The notes beneath the pieces are model-generated. The model ran no database searches and was not told the DNA's origin. It saw only the letters and a list, made by a program, of their open reading frames with translations. Both the position numbers and the translations under genes were made by a program. A stretch of 64,000 nucleotides of DNA from Elysia crispata (taxonomy: Eukaryota > Mollusca > Gastropoda > Plakobranchidae), in the NCBI GenBank assembly GCA_033675545.1, contig JAWDGP010001382.1, positions 62,001 through 126,000 on the forward strand, in the 5' to 3' direction. This document shows positions 1 to 62,615 of this stretch, piece by piece (the stretch's first letter is position 1; every line of letters begins with the position of its first letter).

Positions 1-482
1 ACTGTGAAAACAGGGTGTTTGCTTGGAAGGAATTTTTTTTTTTAAATCACAGATTGCCAAATTTCTTATGAAGCTAATGATTTCTTTGTTTAGTCCATGG
101 CAGATTGTCCGATGAATATGTATATATTACCACCTTATCCTAGTTGAAAACAAAAAGGTAACTTTACTAACAATAAGAAAAAAAAGAGAGAATCGGTAGG
201 GGAAAGCAGATGAGTTAAAAGATTTTGCAATTTTTTGGGACTCGTATTCAACCCAATCACGTTTGAATGTAATGCATTTTAGCATTTTGTTTCTCCAAAC
301 AGCTCCCCAGAATACTTTCACAATGTAGTTTTTCATTACCAATAGAAATAGATCTAGAGTCTATGTACATAACATTTGGTTTAAATAACTTGAAAATTTT
401 CTAGCTTTTAGTCTAAATCATGAAACAAACATTTCTTGCATCTGATACAAAAAAAAAAACTGTCTAATCTTGATTTTTGGAT

Positions 483-484
<2 letters not shown>

Positions 485-570
<86 letters not shown>
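485..570. repeat. (GA)n microsatellite
   Basis: About 86 bp of uninterrupted GA dinucleotides. Both the Arg-Glu and the Ser-Leu open frames across it are artefacts of the repeat. Confidence 0.97.
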
Positions 571-572
<2 letters not shown>

Positions 573-1733
573 ACCAATGACTGGAGACAATTCCATGACT
601 GGTGTCCCAAATTATAACTTTCTTGAAATTGATTTGATTGAAAAAGATCATTTATAACTTTTCTCCTGGATTTGACTTAAAGAGATCTATATAAAATTTG
701 CATATAATCTAGGCTGATGAAAATGGTTCCTTCCACTATACATAGATGTACATAAAATTCCAACTTATCGGAAGAAAAACGTGTCATACATCAATTCTTA
801 ACAATCAGAGAACCATAGGAGCTAAACTTTATCACCTCTGATTTGCCACAAATGTTTTCATGTAAGTGGGTAACCACCCTCTGAGCATGCCTAGATCCAA
901 GATTAAGAATCTGTAAACATTATGTCATTAAACCTATCAAATTGCATACTTCGCAGAATTACTCACTTTTGAAAAACGTTGCTATGGTGAAGTGACAACT
1001 TTCCTTATTGGTGAGACTCGCCAGTAACAGCTTGAGTTGACATCTTGCTCATGATTTAGTTCATGTAGTGCTAAACCTTAAAATGACTGCCTTAGGAGAC
1101 CTTACAAATCAGCCACAGATCCTCAAACGTTGTAATAGCTTACTCATAAGTAGATCTAGATCTAGCATAAATCTCTGATTCAACCTTGGTGATGTCATGT
1201 TTGGGTTCGCAGGTCAAATAAACTGTAAAATACGTGATCAGCGAGAGGGTTACAAGAATACCGGTAGAGATCTAATCTACATAACTTTTATAAATCTTGA
1301 TCTACTCTATGGTGTGGGATTACTTGAAATTCCATTTTGCCTCATTTGACTTAACGTTCAATTGCATAGTGAATCAGTAAACAACAAACCTGCTATTGGC
1401 ATTGTTCAACGTCTTTGCTCTGCATCTTGTAAGCTTAACGAGATGGGAATATCGTTACGTACCCTGCTTCACTGTAACCGATGGATTGGGGTAGATCTCG
1501 CTTTCACCGCCAATTTATGGCAAAGAAGGTTATTTTAACATAAAGTATAAGATTTAATCAAGATCCAATAGTCTCTATCAAGACCAAGCGTCGATTTCCG
1601 CTCTTAATGTAAATGCGCCACATTTTTGTTTTTGGAATAATTCAGTAGATCTATATCTGATGTGCAAAATTGAGCTGTTGACTTTTGGAAGTTAGGTAAA
1701 TTGTAATGGGATGTGAAAGAACATTAAGTAATT

Positions 1734-1842
<109 letters not shown>

Positions 1843-2722
1843 ATGTCTATCAATCAACTTTCCCCTTTATTTAGTTTTCTTTTCGCCTGTCTGTCCATCG
1901 CTCGCTCTTGCTCCCTCACTTTAAAAAAAAAAATAATAATACAATAATAATGATAATATTATTTCGGTGCCTTTTCATCTTATGTTCTTTCTTTTTGCTA
2001 TCTGTCAAAATGCGGTCAGACACGCATAAGCTTATTTGGGACCGGTAAGTGAAACCGGTTTCTAAATTTGAGTACTGTGAAGAAAGTCATCAGTTCGCAA
2101 GAAAAAAAAATAATAAACTTAAATGTGATAAACCATGTAACATCTTCCGTACACCGAGGGTGACAAAATCACCCTTCTTCTACCATGTAAAATAACCACT
2201 ATGCTTATTTGGAATGGTCAATGTCATGATATGGTATTCGGATCGGACATAGTTTTTACGTTCCGTTCTCTTTTAAGCCAACGATTCGATGCTTTCAGAA
2301 GGTTCTCACGAATCGATTCCTGTACGACACTAAGCGTATTTATCCCATTGCTTGAAATTGAAGGATTACAGGTATGATCAATGGTCAGTATATTTTCAAT
2401 TTCTTTGCTATAAATAACGCATAATCATTTGCTAAAATGAATGTTAGAAGAAAATTGAAATTTTCAACATAAAATTCCGATTGCAAGTATTTTCAAGCAA
2501 ATAAAAACGATCTCTCCGATAACAAAGTCGGCTACTATGTATGACAGCACGCTACAGCTCCATACAATCCTGAATGAAAATTATCCAAACGATTCCAAAG
2601 TGTATTATACTGTTATACAATAAGATATGTATTATATTTTGAAATGCCATTGCTAGAAATAAGAAACCGACACCGGAAAAAAAAAAAAGCGAGGAGGAGG
2701 ACTGCGAACGATGGAAAATGAG

Positions 2723-2751
2723 TCTGTGTGTGTGTGTGGGGGGGGGGGGGT
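2723..2751. repeat. (TG)n then G tract
   Basis: A short run of TG dinucleotides passes directly into about twelve G residues. It is a compound simple repeat with no coding role. Confidence 0.9.
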
Positions 2752-3123
2752 ACATTGCCGTCTGGACTAGACTACCAGGCTGGATTTCGATTAGTTCCTT
2801 TGTATTTGAGATAGGATTTGTACATCGATGTTCAACACAATAGATCTATTTAATCTGAATCATCGCGTAAAAAAAAGATACCGCATATCATATAAAGATG
2901 ATAGCTGCCGTTTTTTTAAACTCACTATTATTTTTGTCAAACGTAATTTATGTCAATACTATCGCACAGCAGTTGACAAAATGCTGGATGAATATACTGA
3001 AGATGTTGGATTTGAAGATAAGAGTTACGAAAGATCCGTCTTATTTATACTCTTTAGATGTTAATTCCACCTCAGTTAGTTGATCAGATCGCATCTCTTC
3101 TCTTTGCCATTCCCTGTTTCTTG

Positions 3124-3129
<6 letters not shown>

Positions 3130-3204
<75 letters not shown>
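3130..3204. repeat. (CT)n microsatellite
   Basis: A perfect CT array to 3,197 with a slightly imperfect end. It lies roughly 380 bp upstream of the MIPOL1-like start codon, so it may fall in the promoter or 5' UTR. That position is the only hint of function. Confidence 0.95.
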
Positions 3205-3582
3205 CCTTTTGCAATTGTTGTGTCAGTGATTCCCTAGTTTGTGGTAGGGCCTACCAGATAAACTTGCGACAACATTGATGCACACAATTCGAAACACGCT
3301 ACGCAAAAGAGCATGACAACCGGAACGCCTGATGACCATAGACGCCTCCTTCATTTGATCGATCTTTGTAGATCGATATTCCTAGGCCAAAGCCTTGATT
3401 GGAAATATACTCATTTCCTTGATCATGACTTCATTTCTTTGGGCAAGGGAGGCCATGATTTCTGATAGTTCTAGCCACACATTCACACTGGACGTGATTT
3501 AAAAAAAACTCGCATATCTAATCTAGATTCTTCTATATCTAGAAAAAATATAGGCCTAAATCATCGAGTGTATTGAATCTTG

Positions 3583-20281
<16,699 letters not shown>

Positions 20282-23200
20282 AAGTGCTAAATCTTATACA
20301 TCTTTTTATAAAATGTTCTGAGGGAATTTTACTTTAGCATTTTGCTGTGTTCATGTCATACTCAATCTACTTACTTAGGTATTATTGCTCATGAAGTTTA
20401 CATTTGTGATATCTACATATATCCCATTATTTGATATTTTCTTTGAGACCTAAATGCATTTAAGAATTATAGGTATCATAAGATTTCAGGATTTAAATTA
20501 TTCTGAAACATTATCTTATTGAATCTGTTTTATACATTTTATTTGGTATGAAATTAGTAGTGAAATTAATATTTTCCCTTCATAATGAACTGTGATGCAA
20601 TACATTAGGTTATTGTTTAATCAATGTGTATTTGATTAAAATTATATGTTGTTTTCATTGATTGAAAACTGGGTTATACTAAAATGAATAATTTCTTTTC
20701 TTCCCATTATGGATTTAAATATGATATAGTGCGCATTGCATTTTTAAGACGTCAAGATTGGTATTTAACTAAACATTAAGACTGTAATAGGCAGAAAATG
20801 TAGCCAGCTTAATTGTTTCCATCCAAGAAATTTTTGTATGCGAAGGTCTTCACTTGGATTACTTGAACCTTATGTCCCATTAATAATGTTACCCATTCAT
20901 CAAAGCTTTAGTGTAAAAGAAAATTGTTTACTTTATATTTTGAAATTATATGAACTCTATCATGAGGTATATATTTCACATTAAGGTTGTAATGGAGTGT
21001 TTGTTTCAGTAAGTTGTTGGCATATTTGGATTACAGATACACATTTTGATTCTGCAAAGTAGAGCATACACCAAATCTATCCTTATCAATATCATGTTGG
21101 TGCGAGGTAGCATTTCATATGAAAATAAGCTATTTAATATGTTTTTAAATCAGGTTAAATCTTTAAAATCCTGAACAGCACCTTTGCAACATTCTGGAGT
21201 CTAAAATTTAGTGGGGACCCTCTATTAACAATTTTTTTGCCAACTTTAAACTTAGGTTTGGATTGCTATCCTGTGATTGTTTGGTAGGATACTTTGTGTA
21301 CAATTATCGGCCTAACTAAAAACTATTTTTATACATTAGGCCTGCACATAAACTGTGTCAACAAAGTATGCTGTATTTTTTAATGAAATATGAATCCTGA
21401 AATATAAAATTTTGTTTTGTTTTGTAAATATTTTTTGGATTCAAATGCGAAATCACTCTGTGCCTCTCAAACTAACTGTTTATATGTGTTCATATAAGAG
21501 TAACACAGTTGTTGAAGTTGGTAATCCTTTGTGTCCACAGTTTTTTTCAAAAATATCTTTTGAAGATTACTATTTTAAAGGCTTTACAGAGCCACTCTAT
21601 GAGTCTCTGCAGGATCTGATCAATTATGCAAACATCTGTTTTAGTCATAAGATCTAACCTTGTCTTTCATGGAATTCTCAGAGGATAGTTTTCTCACTCC
21701 TAAGCTTCTGATAGGAACTTGTATTTCAAACAGTCTTGAACTCTTTTAACACTCAGTGTGTTTTCTCAATTTTTCATTATTTCATGACACAAAAGCCTAG
21801 ATTTTGAGATATTAATTTAATGTATTTGATAAATAAAATTTTATATACATTTGTTGATGTTTAATTGACACAAGTTAGGTTTACAAAATCAATTGTGGTG
21901 CAGCTTGTAGGTCATAGCAACCAAACTAATGAGACTGTTTGGCCTCTGATATTTCAGATTGATATGTCATATAGGGCATCTTAGTATACTGGTATCAGAC
22001 GGAAAAAGTAAAAAAAAATGTTATAATACCTTTCAATGTTTTAAATTAAAACTTTTCTGAATTCATCATGAACATATTTAATCTTATCAGTAGACAAATG
22101 TCCATCGTTGTCAAATTTTCATTTTTGGTCAATTTTTTTACCTGCGTGACCTGTTAAAGCAATAAAAAAAAGAGCAAATTTATTCCCACAAATGTAAGCT
22201 TTGAAATTTTACAATCTTTTAGGTCAATAAATTGCCACCAAGCTGAATAGATATCAAGATTTTCTGTTAAGATGGTGACAGCTCAGGAAAGACATATTCC
22301 CTTGGAATGAAAGCTGGTGATTATCTCCTTGTCAAATTGCTTTCAAATTTTACCTTGAGTTAAGTATTTGAAATGTGTAATTGCACAAACATAAAATTAT
22401 TCATATACATATATATAAAAATGGGCTGCAGTAATTTTGACAAATGAGCAAGACACACTTCTTAAGTCTCATGGGAACTGTCCATTCTACTGTTGTAGAA
22501 ACTAAAATAGGGAGTAAATGGAACTGCAGTCAACTTGTGCCAAAGACCTTTTTTTTTTTAAAAAGAAAAGATCAGGAGTTTCATGGCACTTGTAATATTT
22601 GCGTCAAAGTCACCAATATCTATGTCCATATCTATCTAGATCTTATATGTCAAAATCGTTATGATTTTAAGTTGATGAAGCAATATAAAATTGTTTTTTG
22701 AGAAAAAAAAAAAAGCAAAAAATATGCAACATTTGGAAAAAGGTCTGTTTCTTTGTAACACAACTAAAGTCATTTTCATCAAGAGGTTTTGGTGATGATT
22801 TTATTGTGAAATTCATAGAGTTGTGATGCTTTTTGTATTTTTCTTTTACAGGAAGCTAGGGGGTCTCATCTTTAGTTGCTTCTGTTTTCATTCAAAATCC
22901 ACATTTTTCTTAAATGTCATTCCATTCTTTCTACGCAATATATTATAATGAAGGAAAATTATATTATATTATAAATGGGTTTTTTTTTTGTTGTTTTTTT
23001 AATGTGCCAAACCCTTAAAAATATCCTGTTTATATTACCTTTGCATGTGTTCTTTTTTTAATTTATCATTTTCAAAAATACATTGATATTATGAGCTTTT
23101 GCAATATTCTACTTCAAGTTTCTCAATTATTAAATTGTTAAATTGTTGGGTTATTTTTTTCTCCTTGCAGCCGTCCCTTTTCTTTGCAATATCATTGAAT

Positions 23201-23390
23201 GGCAATTTGTTTTTACATCATAATCCAATGAAATGTGATAAAGTATATTTGATTTAAACCACTAGCTTTTTGTATGTAGTGACTTCTTGTACCCTTCTCG
23301 AGTATTTCCTACAGTAACATGAAATTTATGCTTTGATCACATTGTAGTCCTGTAGTGCTGGTGAATAAAGGAATATTAATTTAACAAATT
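20282..23390 (+). other. Probable 3' UTR of the MIPOL1-like gene
   Basis: AT-rich sequence without exons follows the stop codon. AATAAA hexamers occur at 20277-20282 (overlapping the stop), 21832-21837, 22161-22166 and 23364-23369. The last is followed about 20 bases later by an AT-rich stretch and is a reasonable distal end. Which site is used cannot be told from sequence. The 81-codon open frame at 21412-21657 has no motif and looks accidental. Confidence 0.45.
23364..23369 (+). terminator. Candidate poly(A) signal, MIPOL1-like gene
   Basis: A canonical AATAAA about 3.1 kb after the stop codon, the last such hexamer I noted before sequence of intergenic character. A nearer alternative is 21832-21837. 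Confidence 0.35.
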
Positions 23391-24130
23391 ATAATTTTTG
23401 ACTTTGTTTCTTTTCATCAATACAAACATTAATATATATTCAGAGAACTATTTCCTGTAGGTTTCACCATTAAGGAGTTCAGAAATTGCTTTGTTTAAAA
23501 TATTACAACTTTTCAATGTGAAAGTTTGGTAGACTTGGGTGCCTTTTTTTTTTTTTTAAGATTTGTTGAATTCCAAGTCTAACGTTACAGTTGTGATTAT
23601 CTTTGTTCAAAGCGAATATCATTTATGACAGAATTTTTAAGTTGAAATTGATCTCTTTCTTTTGAGTTAAACGGTGAAAGCAAGAAGTGCAATTTTAAAA
23701 GAAATATGCATATGCTGAGAACAGAAGGGTGCATTGCAGCTGAACAAGAGCAGACAATGGTCATCTAGAAGATAGATCTAGGTTGAAAATTAGTTAGGTA
23801 CCATCACTTTCTTTTACACTAAATTTCATGACCACAAAATGCATATAAAAGAAGTCTTACTTAGAATTATTTACACTTTACTTACGGTTTCTCAATAACA
23901 TCAAACCCGCAGATCAGCAATTATTTATTGTAAACCATTAAGCATGATCTTAAACAAAATGTCATCAAAGTTGATGCCAAGCTGCTAATAGCCTTGTATG
24001 TTGTTCAGCCTTTTGTTCAGTGCTAATGCTAGATTGCAAAACTCAGCAACATAGTTTCAGTTGTACTATCAAAACCAAATTCTTGCCACAGCCCATCTTT
24101 GCATACACCTGATTTTCAAAAATATGAAAG

Positions 24131-24601
24131 TACAGTGGAAACCACAAAAACTGAAGTCTGATTATTTGAATTTCTCATAAACCGAATTTTGCAAGATGCT
24201 TTTTTTTTCTCTTTGGCTTTTTTGGAATCAAACTCGTATTTCGAAGTATTTCTGATTTGATTCTCTTAATTCAAAGTCGATACCACCTCATAAGGCATCA
24301 CAAAAGTGCTACATGCATCTCTCAAGCAGCAATCGGTGCCAATCACTGCCCAAGAAAGGCTGATCAGTGCTAAAACAAATCAAGAAGGGAGCAGATGCAT
24401 TAACAATTAAATGCCAGTAGCAAATCTGTACAGATACTCAAACATGGGAAAGGAGATGGGAAGGGTTGCTCGTTGCTGGCTCAGTACACACTCACTCGAT
24501 GAGTCTTAGATTCTGTTATACCCATTTTTGTAATTCGAATACTCTTAATTCGAAGATTTAATCCATTCCCATACAATTCGAATTATGAGTTTTCCACCGT
24601 A
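24131..24601. mobile_element. pogo/Tigger-like miniature transposon (MITE)
   Basis: The left end reads TACAGTGGAAACC, and the reverse complement of the right end reads TACGGTGGAAAACTC. Both fit the TA target site plus CAGTGGAA-type terminus of pogo/Tigger elements. The interior is rich in AATTCGAA-like words (for example CTCTTAATTCGAAG near 24,541 and CTCTTAATTCAAAG near 24,264), as is usual next to Tigger ends. At about 470 bp with no coding frame it would be a non-autonomous derivative. The terminal match is short, hence moderate confidence. Confidence 0.55.
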
Positions 24602-27600
24602 ATCACTTGACAAACTTGATATTTGCAGTGGACTTCTTTTTAAAAAAAAAGCTCTCTGATTCAAAGGAAGTCATTTGCAGTAACTGGTGAGTTGCTATGT
24701 GGTGACTGCTGTTTCAAGATTTTGTTGCAATCAGTATTTGACATTTAAGTCATATTTTGCAAAGACGTTTTTCTCACTGCCATACTTGAAAATGGCATCT
24801 CAGAAAAAAAACCAATGAAAGAGAGATTCTACCACTGCTTTAATCAATTATTCCAAGAGATTGGTGTGTTGAAATATCAGTTGGTCTTTTGATTTCATTG
24901 TGGAAAGCTTTATTTTTATCTGCGGGTCATAAAGTTCAATTATCATTACCAATACTCTTAAGGCTACAACTCAAGTCTTTTTTTTTATGAACGTGGGAGT
25001 GAGGAAAGTGGGAGGAAGAGAAATTTGAAAGGATGGCTACTTGAAAACAGAAAACATTCATTTTCAAATTGCTTTCAAGAAAAACAAGATAACTTGCAAA
25101 TAAATACAATTTATTACAATGTCAATTTTGATGAAAGTTTTTTGCAGTGCAGCACAATCATGCTATCGATAAATAGTAAATTGGCACAGGCAAAGTATAC
25201 AGAAATATAATAATTTAATGCAAGAAGACAAATGCAGAATAAGCATTCACCAAAATTGTACATATATTCAAAATAGAAACAGTCTTGTTAATCAATCTAA
25301 ATAAATGAGTTTGTATGGCTGGCGAGTATCATTTTTGAAAGGCAACCATTGCTCTGGTTTTTTTTTGGTTTTTTTTTTTAAAGAAAAATTCAAAGCAAGA
25401 TATTGATTTACTGCAGGTCACCATTTGGTTTCAAAGTATCAATGCTTACAAAATAAAGACAGTACAAGAAATAATTTCAGGGTCAGAAGAATTTCTTTTC
25501 TTATGAGGTACTAGTTTCTTCACTAAGAGTAAATGCCAATTCTATTCTTGAGTAACCATTGTCATAAAGGGCTTCGCTTTCCCTGAAAGACTTACAAAAA
25601 AAAAACTGAATGATAATGTCCTACCACTAAAAATGTATTTCTTTCTAGAGTAGACCAACGCCAAAACTTGGACATTCTCAAATGAAGGCTACAATATTGT
25701 TTTGGTTTATTTAACCAATTTACATTTGTAAATGCTATAACAATTTCATACCTTAGATATGGAAAGTATTATTGACATCAGTTTTGTCACAGTTGAATTT
25801 ATGAAATGTAAAAATAAAGGTGCACTGAGTAGCAAAATATATTGTGCCGAGCATTGTTGCACAATTCATCATCATACTCCACTAAAAAAACCACAACCCA
25901 AAAGCCTTTAGAGAAACAATATTAAGTACAAAATAATCAAATAAATAAAATACCATGTTAAGTGACTTAATATAACCATGTGAGACATACAGTGAGAAAA
26001 CATGAAAGAATTATGGTGCTAATCACTGTAATAACTTTCTCTTTGACTGCTCCTGTTTCTTAAATGGAATGTGAAGTGCTAGGAGGACCATCCATCACAA
26101 AACAAGAACCTTGAAAATAACATGGAATGTTGAAAGAAGGACTAGAGAGAATTATTAAATGAAATTAAAAAAAAAAATCTATTAAAGGTAACTTATTTCT
26201 TTTAATACACTCTTAAATGACTCTCGTTGCGCAGGTTCAAGTTGTCTTTTCCATCAAAAGATGTAATATGTTTCGTTTATACAACCAAACAAAATGTTAC
26301 AAATAAAAGTTTTGAGGTACAGCATATTGAAAACTTGGTAATAGCATCAACAAAAACATAGGCACATATTATTTCAAAGTTGACTGCTTTGTCTCTTTGA
26401 ATTTAGATAAATTTTACACAAGCATAAGCATAAGCATAATTATTTATAGATTTCCAATTAAGGTGGTTATCTTTAACCATAATGCTGTTGGCTTGGACTT
26501 TTATTTATCATTTATAACAGTATAGAGCCAATTGCCTGAGGAGCATGTATATACCAAGGTTCTTTGACAACAATCAACACATACAAATCAGTGCTATCAA
26601 TGAAAGACTTAGTATCAGAATGTACAGTGAATTGTGTATTAACAATAACTGTATATAAACAGAGGGACACAAAAAATAAAGAAGTTGATTGAACTTGCAA
26701 ATTAAGGCTACTCTTCTTTATGCATAGCTTATAAAAGATAGAAGAATAATATATCATAGACAAAAAGTTTAAGAATGTTACAAACACATCAAAATATGTA
26801 GATAATTTACATCCTTTACTGCACAGTCCTCAACTGATCTTAAATGCATACAAAATTTACATTTGATGTTTTTTTTATATTTCAAAATTATATTATGATC
26901 ACAACACATCCAAAATTTATACAAATTCGACATATATTAAAAATCCATCAATCCTAGTGGAGTCTTTTGAAATACATTAGGCACTCTAGAATGTAACTTG
27001 AATTCCATCACAAATAATGTACTACTGAGATATCTTCTTAATATTGAGTATTTCATATCACTGATTTTACATAATAAGGCAATCTCTTAATACCTGTTTT
27101 CTAAAATAGTGATTCTAAAATAGCTTCATGTACAGTATAATTTAATTTAATTTCAACTACAATGGAATTAACATAGCTTTTCATCTGGAAAGGTGAATAT
27201 GGCAAATGAGCTAATTTTGTATTCCCAAATCTTTTTAAAGATCTTTTTAAACACTTATTAGGAAGATATGAACACCCGCAAAAGTGCCTAAAGGTGTCTG
27301 CCTGGTGGTTATTCATAGCCGTACATTTACTTAGACCTACATGATAATAATGTATAAAAGGATTTATTCATTGTTCTGTATTTTACAAAATTAGCTAACT
27401 ATTCTTATTATCAGAGATGCCTTTTGTTAACAGAGTGCTTCAGAAACTGAAATAAATAAGCCTCTATTTCAATCATTTACATGATTTTTCTTTCAATAAA
27501 TTAAAAAAGGCAAGATTGTTTTGGTAATGATGAACGAAAATTTACTGCTATATTCTGAAATGTGTATCTCATAAACTTCCATGATAAAAGATTCATCAAC

Positions 27601-28144
27601 ATGTCTTTTTTAAGTCTACATCATTTAAGTGACTCCCCTTAGTTTAGCCTCATTAAATGATATGGGGTCAACACATTCATGCCTGGAGAAAAAAAAAAAG
27701 GAGCACTATTAACAACAAACAATAAAACAATATTGGTTGATTAATTGCTAAAATCTATATTTTAGCTTGACAATGCTATTTCACTCTTATTAGTGTTTAT
27801 TTTCAAGTCTGTTGGTTGATTGCTTTGATCAAAACTCTTCCCATTTTACGAATGAATGCAACACACCCAACGTCTGTGGGTATTTTTTTTTTCAAGGCAA
27901 AAATTTGCAAGAGAAATGGGCACTTTTCTAATTACATTCACTGTGATTTATTATACATCAATAGGAAAAAAATTATATTAAAAACAATAAAACTGATTGG
28001 ATTAAGCAATTTGACAAACAATTTCTGTTGCAGTGTTGCAAAAAATGGTTTTAATAGCATCATTTAATTGAAATCATGTAAGAATTTTTTAAATATCTGA
28101 AATCAAGATTCGTATGAGAAACTTAAAAAAAAATTATCTTTATC

Positions 28145-28150
28145 TTTATT
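28145..28150 (-). terminator. Candidate poly(A) signal, ZFYVE26
   Basis: TTTATT on the plus strand is AATAAA on the minus strand, about 550 bases after the ZFYVE26 stop. It is the nearest canonical hexamer I found; 27947-27952 is an alternative. Confidence 0.3.
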
Positions 28151-28701
28151 CAAACTGATGAAGTGCAAAAAAATATTTTTGATTCAGAAAATTTGTGCAT
28201 AAGTAGTATTTGAAATCTCTGATTGAACTTTTCATATTTGGATGGGCTCAAGAATGCCCTTCGAATGAAAATGAAATTCAAGTAACAAGAGCACTTCCAA
28301 ATAGCTATGGGAGTGTTGAAATTTTAGACAGTTTTTTATAATAAGAAAAAAAAGCAGCAAATACCTTAACTATTAAAAGATTGCCTTCCAATTTGGTCTA
28401 TAATTAAAATATAACTTACCGCTGAAATAAATGTTCCTCGATTTTTTAAATCATACACGTATAAATACACAAATGTCTTGCAAGGCTTAACAATCAAATT
28501 GCATGGTCTCAGAGACTGCATATGGCCTAAAAAAGTCTGTCAGTCTGAAGATTGTGAAGAGACTCATTTTAACAGCTCCTTGATTCATTATTGTCATGAA
28601 AATATTGCACATGGGATTTATATTAAAAAAGCCCTTGCCATGCTTGGTGTTACACTTGAATAATACACTCAACAGACATTATGGCTAGCAAGGCTAAGCC
28701 A

Positions 28702-60896
<32,195 letters not shown>

Positions 60897-61249
60897 CTGG
60901 AGATTAATACAAGGAAGAATATATAAAAATAACGATGTGTTTTTTGCCTTTGTAAAATTTGTTTCAGAAAAATATTCTTTGTTTTGAAGAATGTCAATCA
61001 CTTCTTATTGTTGAATTCTTTCCAAACCTGTTTTGATAGTAAACAGTATACCTCAAAGACACATTATAATATTACTCTAATAAAGCAGAAGTGCATTTCT
61101 TATCTAATATCTCCAAGGACTTGATTTTCTCTAGTCAAGCTACAGGTATTGGTTTGGCATTAAAAAAAGGCTGCATGTATAATAAATAAATATGTATTTC
61201 AAAAACTTTTTCCAAGTGACTGATAAAAAGCATTGAGTCAACTGAAATA

Positions 61250-61280
61250 CGAGGGCAGGCTGATAATTTAAGTTCCGTTT
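61250..61280 (+). repeat. Mariner left terminal inverted repeat
   Basis: 31 bp, preceded by TA. It pairs with 62586-62615 apart from one extra T in a T run. Confidence 0.95.
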
Positions 61281-61445
61281 GCTAATAACTAGGTCAATTT
61301 TCGTCACATCGACCTAAAATTTCATACATATACTCTCGAACCATTTTTGTAGGACTTAACTATAACAACAAGTTTGTGTGACGTCATTCGTGCTCATAAT
61401 GCAGTGACGCGCAACACATGATGTGGTAGCCATGTTTATGAGATA

Positions 61446-62500
61446 ATGGCGACTTCCAATGACCTTCTCATCAAACAGCGCTCTGTTATCGAGTTTTTGG
61501 CAGCTGAGGGATGTTCTGCTGCAAACATTCATGCAAGAATGAAGACAGTTTATGGTGAAATGTGCATTTCAGACTGTGCAGTTCGCAAATGGGTGAGAAT
61601 TTTTAAAGGGGAAGACCCTAGAGAGACAATTCTGCGTGATCGAAAGCGTTCGGGTAGGCCCCTTTCCGCATCGGACACGGCTCATCGAGAGAAAGTTGAC
61701 TGCATGATTAGAGCTAATCGAAGGGTCAAACAAAAGGAAATTGCAGATGAAGTAGGCATTTCAAAAGAACGAGTGCACCATGTCGCCACAACTGTACTGG
61801 GTTACCGAAAAGTCTCTGCCCGTTGGGTCCCAAGACAGCTCACTGTGGAGATGAAAGCGCAGAGAAAGGACATGTGTACTCAACTCTTAGAGCGTTACAA
61901 TGCAGAAGGAGAAGCATTTCTGCAACGCATTGTGACTGGAGACGAATCCTGGGTCCACCACTACGATCCAGAATGTAAAGCCCAATCGATGGAGTATAGG
62001 CACAAAACTTCTCCAAGTCCAAGGTTGTTGCCTCTGCAAGAAAGGTCTTGTTCACCGTTTTCTGGGACATGGAGGGAGTGGTCCACATGGAATTTCTGGA
62101 GCAAGGGCAAACTGTGAACTCTGAGCGATATATTTCAACACTCCGAGCTCTCAAACTCCGACTCAGACGTATTCGGCGTGATAAGGACTCAATCCTGCAA
62201 CACGACAATGCGCGCCCGCACACCAGTCGCCAAACTCAGGACGCCTTAAGGCAGCTGGAACTTACGACCCTACCTCACCCTGCATACAGCCCCGATCTTG
62301 CCCCCTCTGACTATTATTTGTTTCCCCAACTCAAGAAGTACCTGAAGGGCCATCACTATGACAATGATGAGGAAGTTATCGCAGATGTTCGCAGATGGTG
62401 CCGTGGACAGCCGTCTGAATTCTTCGCTGACGGCGTGAGCCAACTAGTGAAACATTGGAGGCGGTGTGTTGATCGCGACGGTGACTACATCGAAAAATAG
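61446..62500 (+). pseudogene. Mariner transposase with one frame break
   Basis: The reading starts at ATG 61446 and ends at TAG 62498-62500, about 350 residues in all, the usual mariner length. It has N-terminal helix-turn-helix DNA-binding segments, the WVPRQL linker motif (family WVPHxL), TGDESW with the first catalytic Asp, HDNARPH with the second, and YSPDLAPSDY with the third, 34 residues on (DD34D). The frame changes once, between about 62012 and 62021, just after HKTSPSP. The first frame runs on to a stop at 62115-62117 (223 residues), and the second frame carries the last two catalytic residues. A small deletion relative to relatives is the likely cause. No other stop interrupts either part. 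Confidence 0.92.
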
Positions 62501-62585
62501 AGTGCTAAGTATGTAGCCGAGATATTAAGCTTTCGTTTGACGTATTGTTTATGTATATGCTGTGAAAAATTAAAAAGTTATGATT

Positions 62586-62615
62586 AAACGGAACTTAATT
62601 ATCAGCCTGCCCTCG
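62586..62615 (-). repeat. Mariner right terminal inverted repeat
   Basis: 30 bp, followed by TA at 62616-62617. It is the inverted copy of 61250-61280. Confidence 0.95.

Larger units (their letters stand above)
23391..28701. other. Convergent spacer and ZFYVE26 3' UTR
   Basis: No exon is supported here. The stretch holds a pogo-like miniature element (24,131-24,601) and otherwise plain AT-rich sequence. Its right part must contain the 3' UTR of the minus-strand ZFYVE26 gene. Minus-strand AATAAA hexamers (TTTATT as printed) lie at 28145-28150, 27947-27952, 27363-27368 and further left. Confidence 0.5.
61250..62615 (+). mobile_element. Mariner transposon (DD34D), nearly intact
   Basis: A 1,366-bp element in the ZFYVE26 intron at the right end, on the opposite strand to the host gene. 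The terminal inverted repeats are 31 bp (61250-61280, starting CGAGGGCAGGCTGATAATTT) and 30 bp (62586-62615). They are identical apart from one T. TA dinucleotides at 61248-61249 and 62616-62617 are the expected target duplication. One transposase gene on the plus strand fills the interior. The near-identical repeats suggest a recent insertion. Confidence 0.95.

Noticed and set aside
2828-3064. 78-codon plus-strand open frame upstream of the MIPOL1-like gene
   Set aside because: No motif, no splice link in phase to exon 1, and an ordinary length for AT-rich DNA.
21412-21657. 81-codon open frame in the MIPOL1-like 3' UTR
   Set aside because: No recognisable domain or Kozak support, and it lies after the gene's stop codon.
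61840-62223. 127-codon minus-strand open frame across the mariner
   Set aside because: It is the antisense shadow of the transposase gene.
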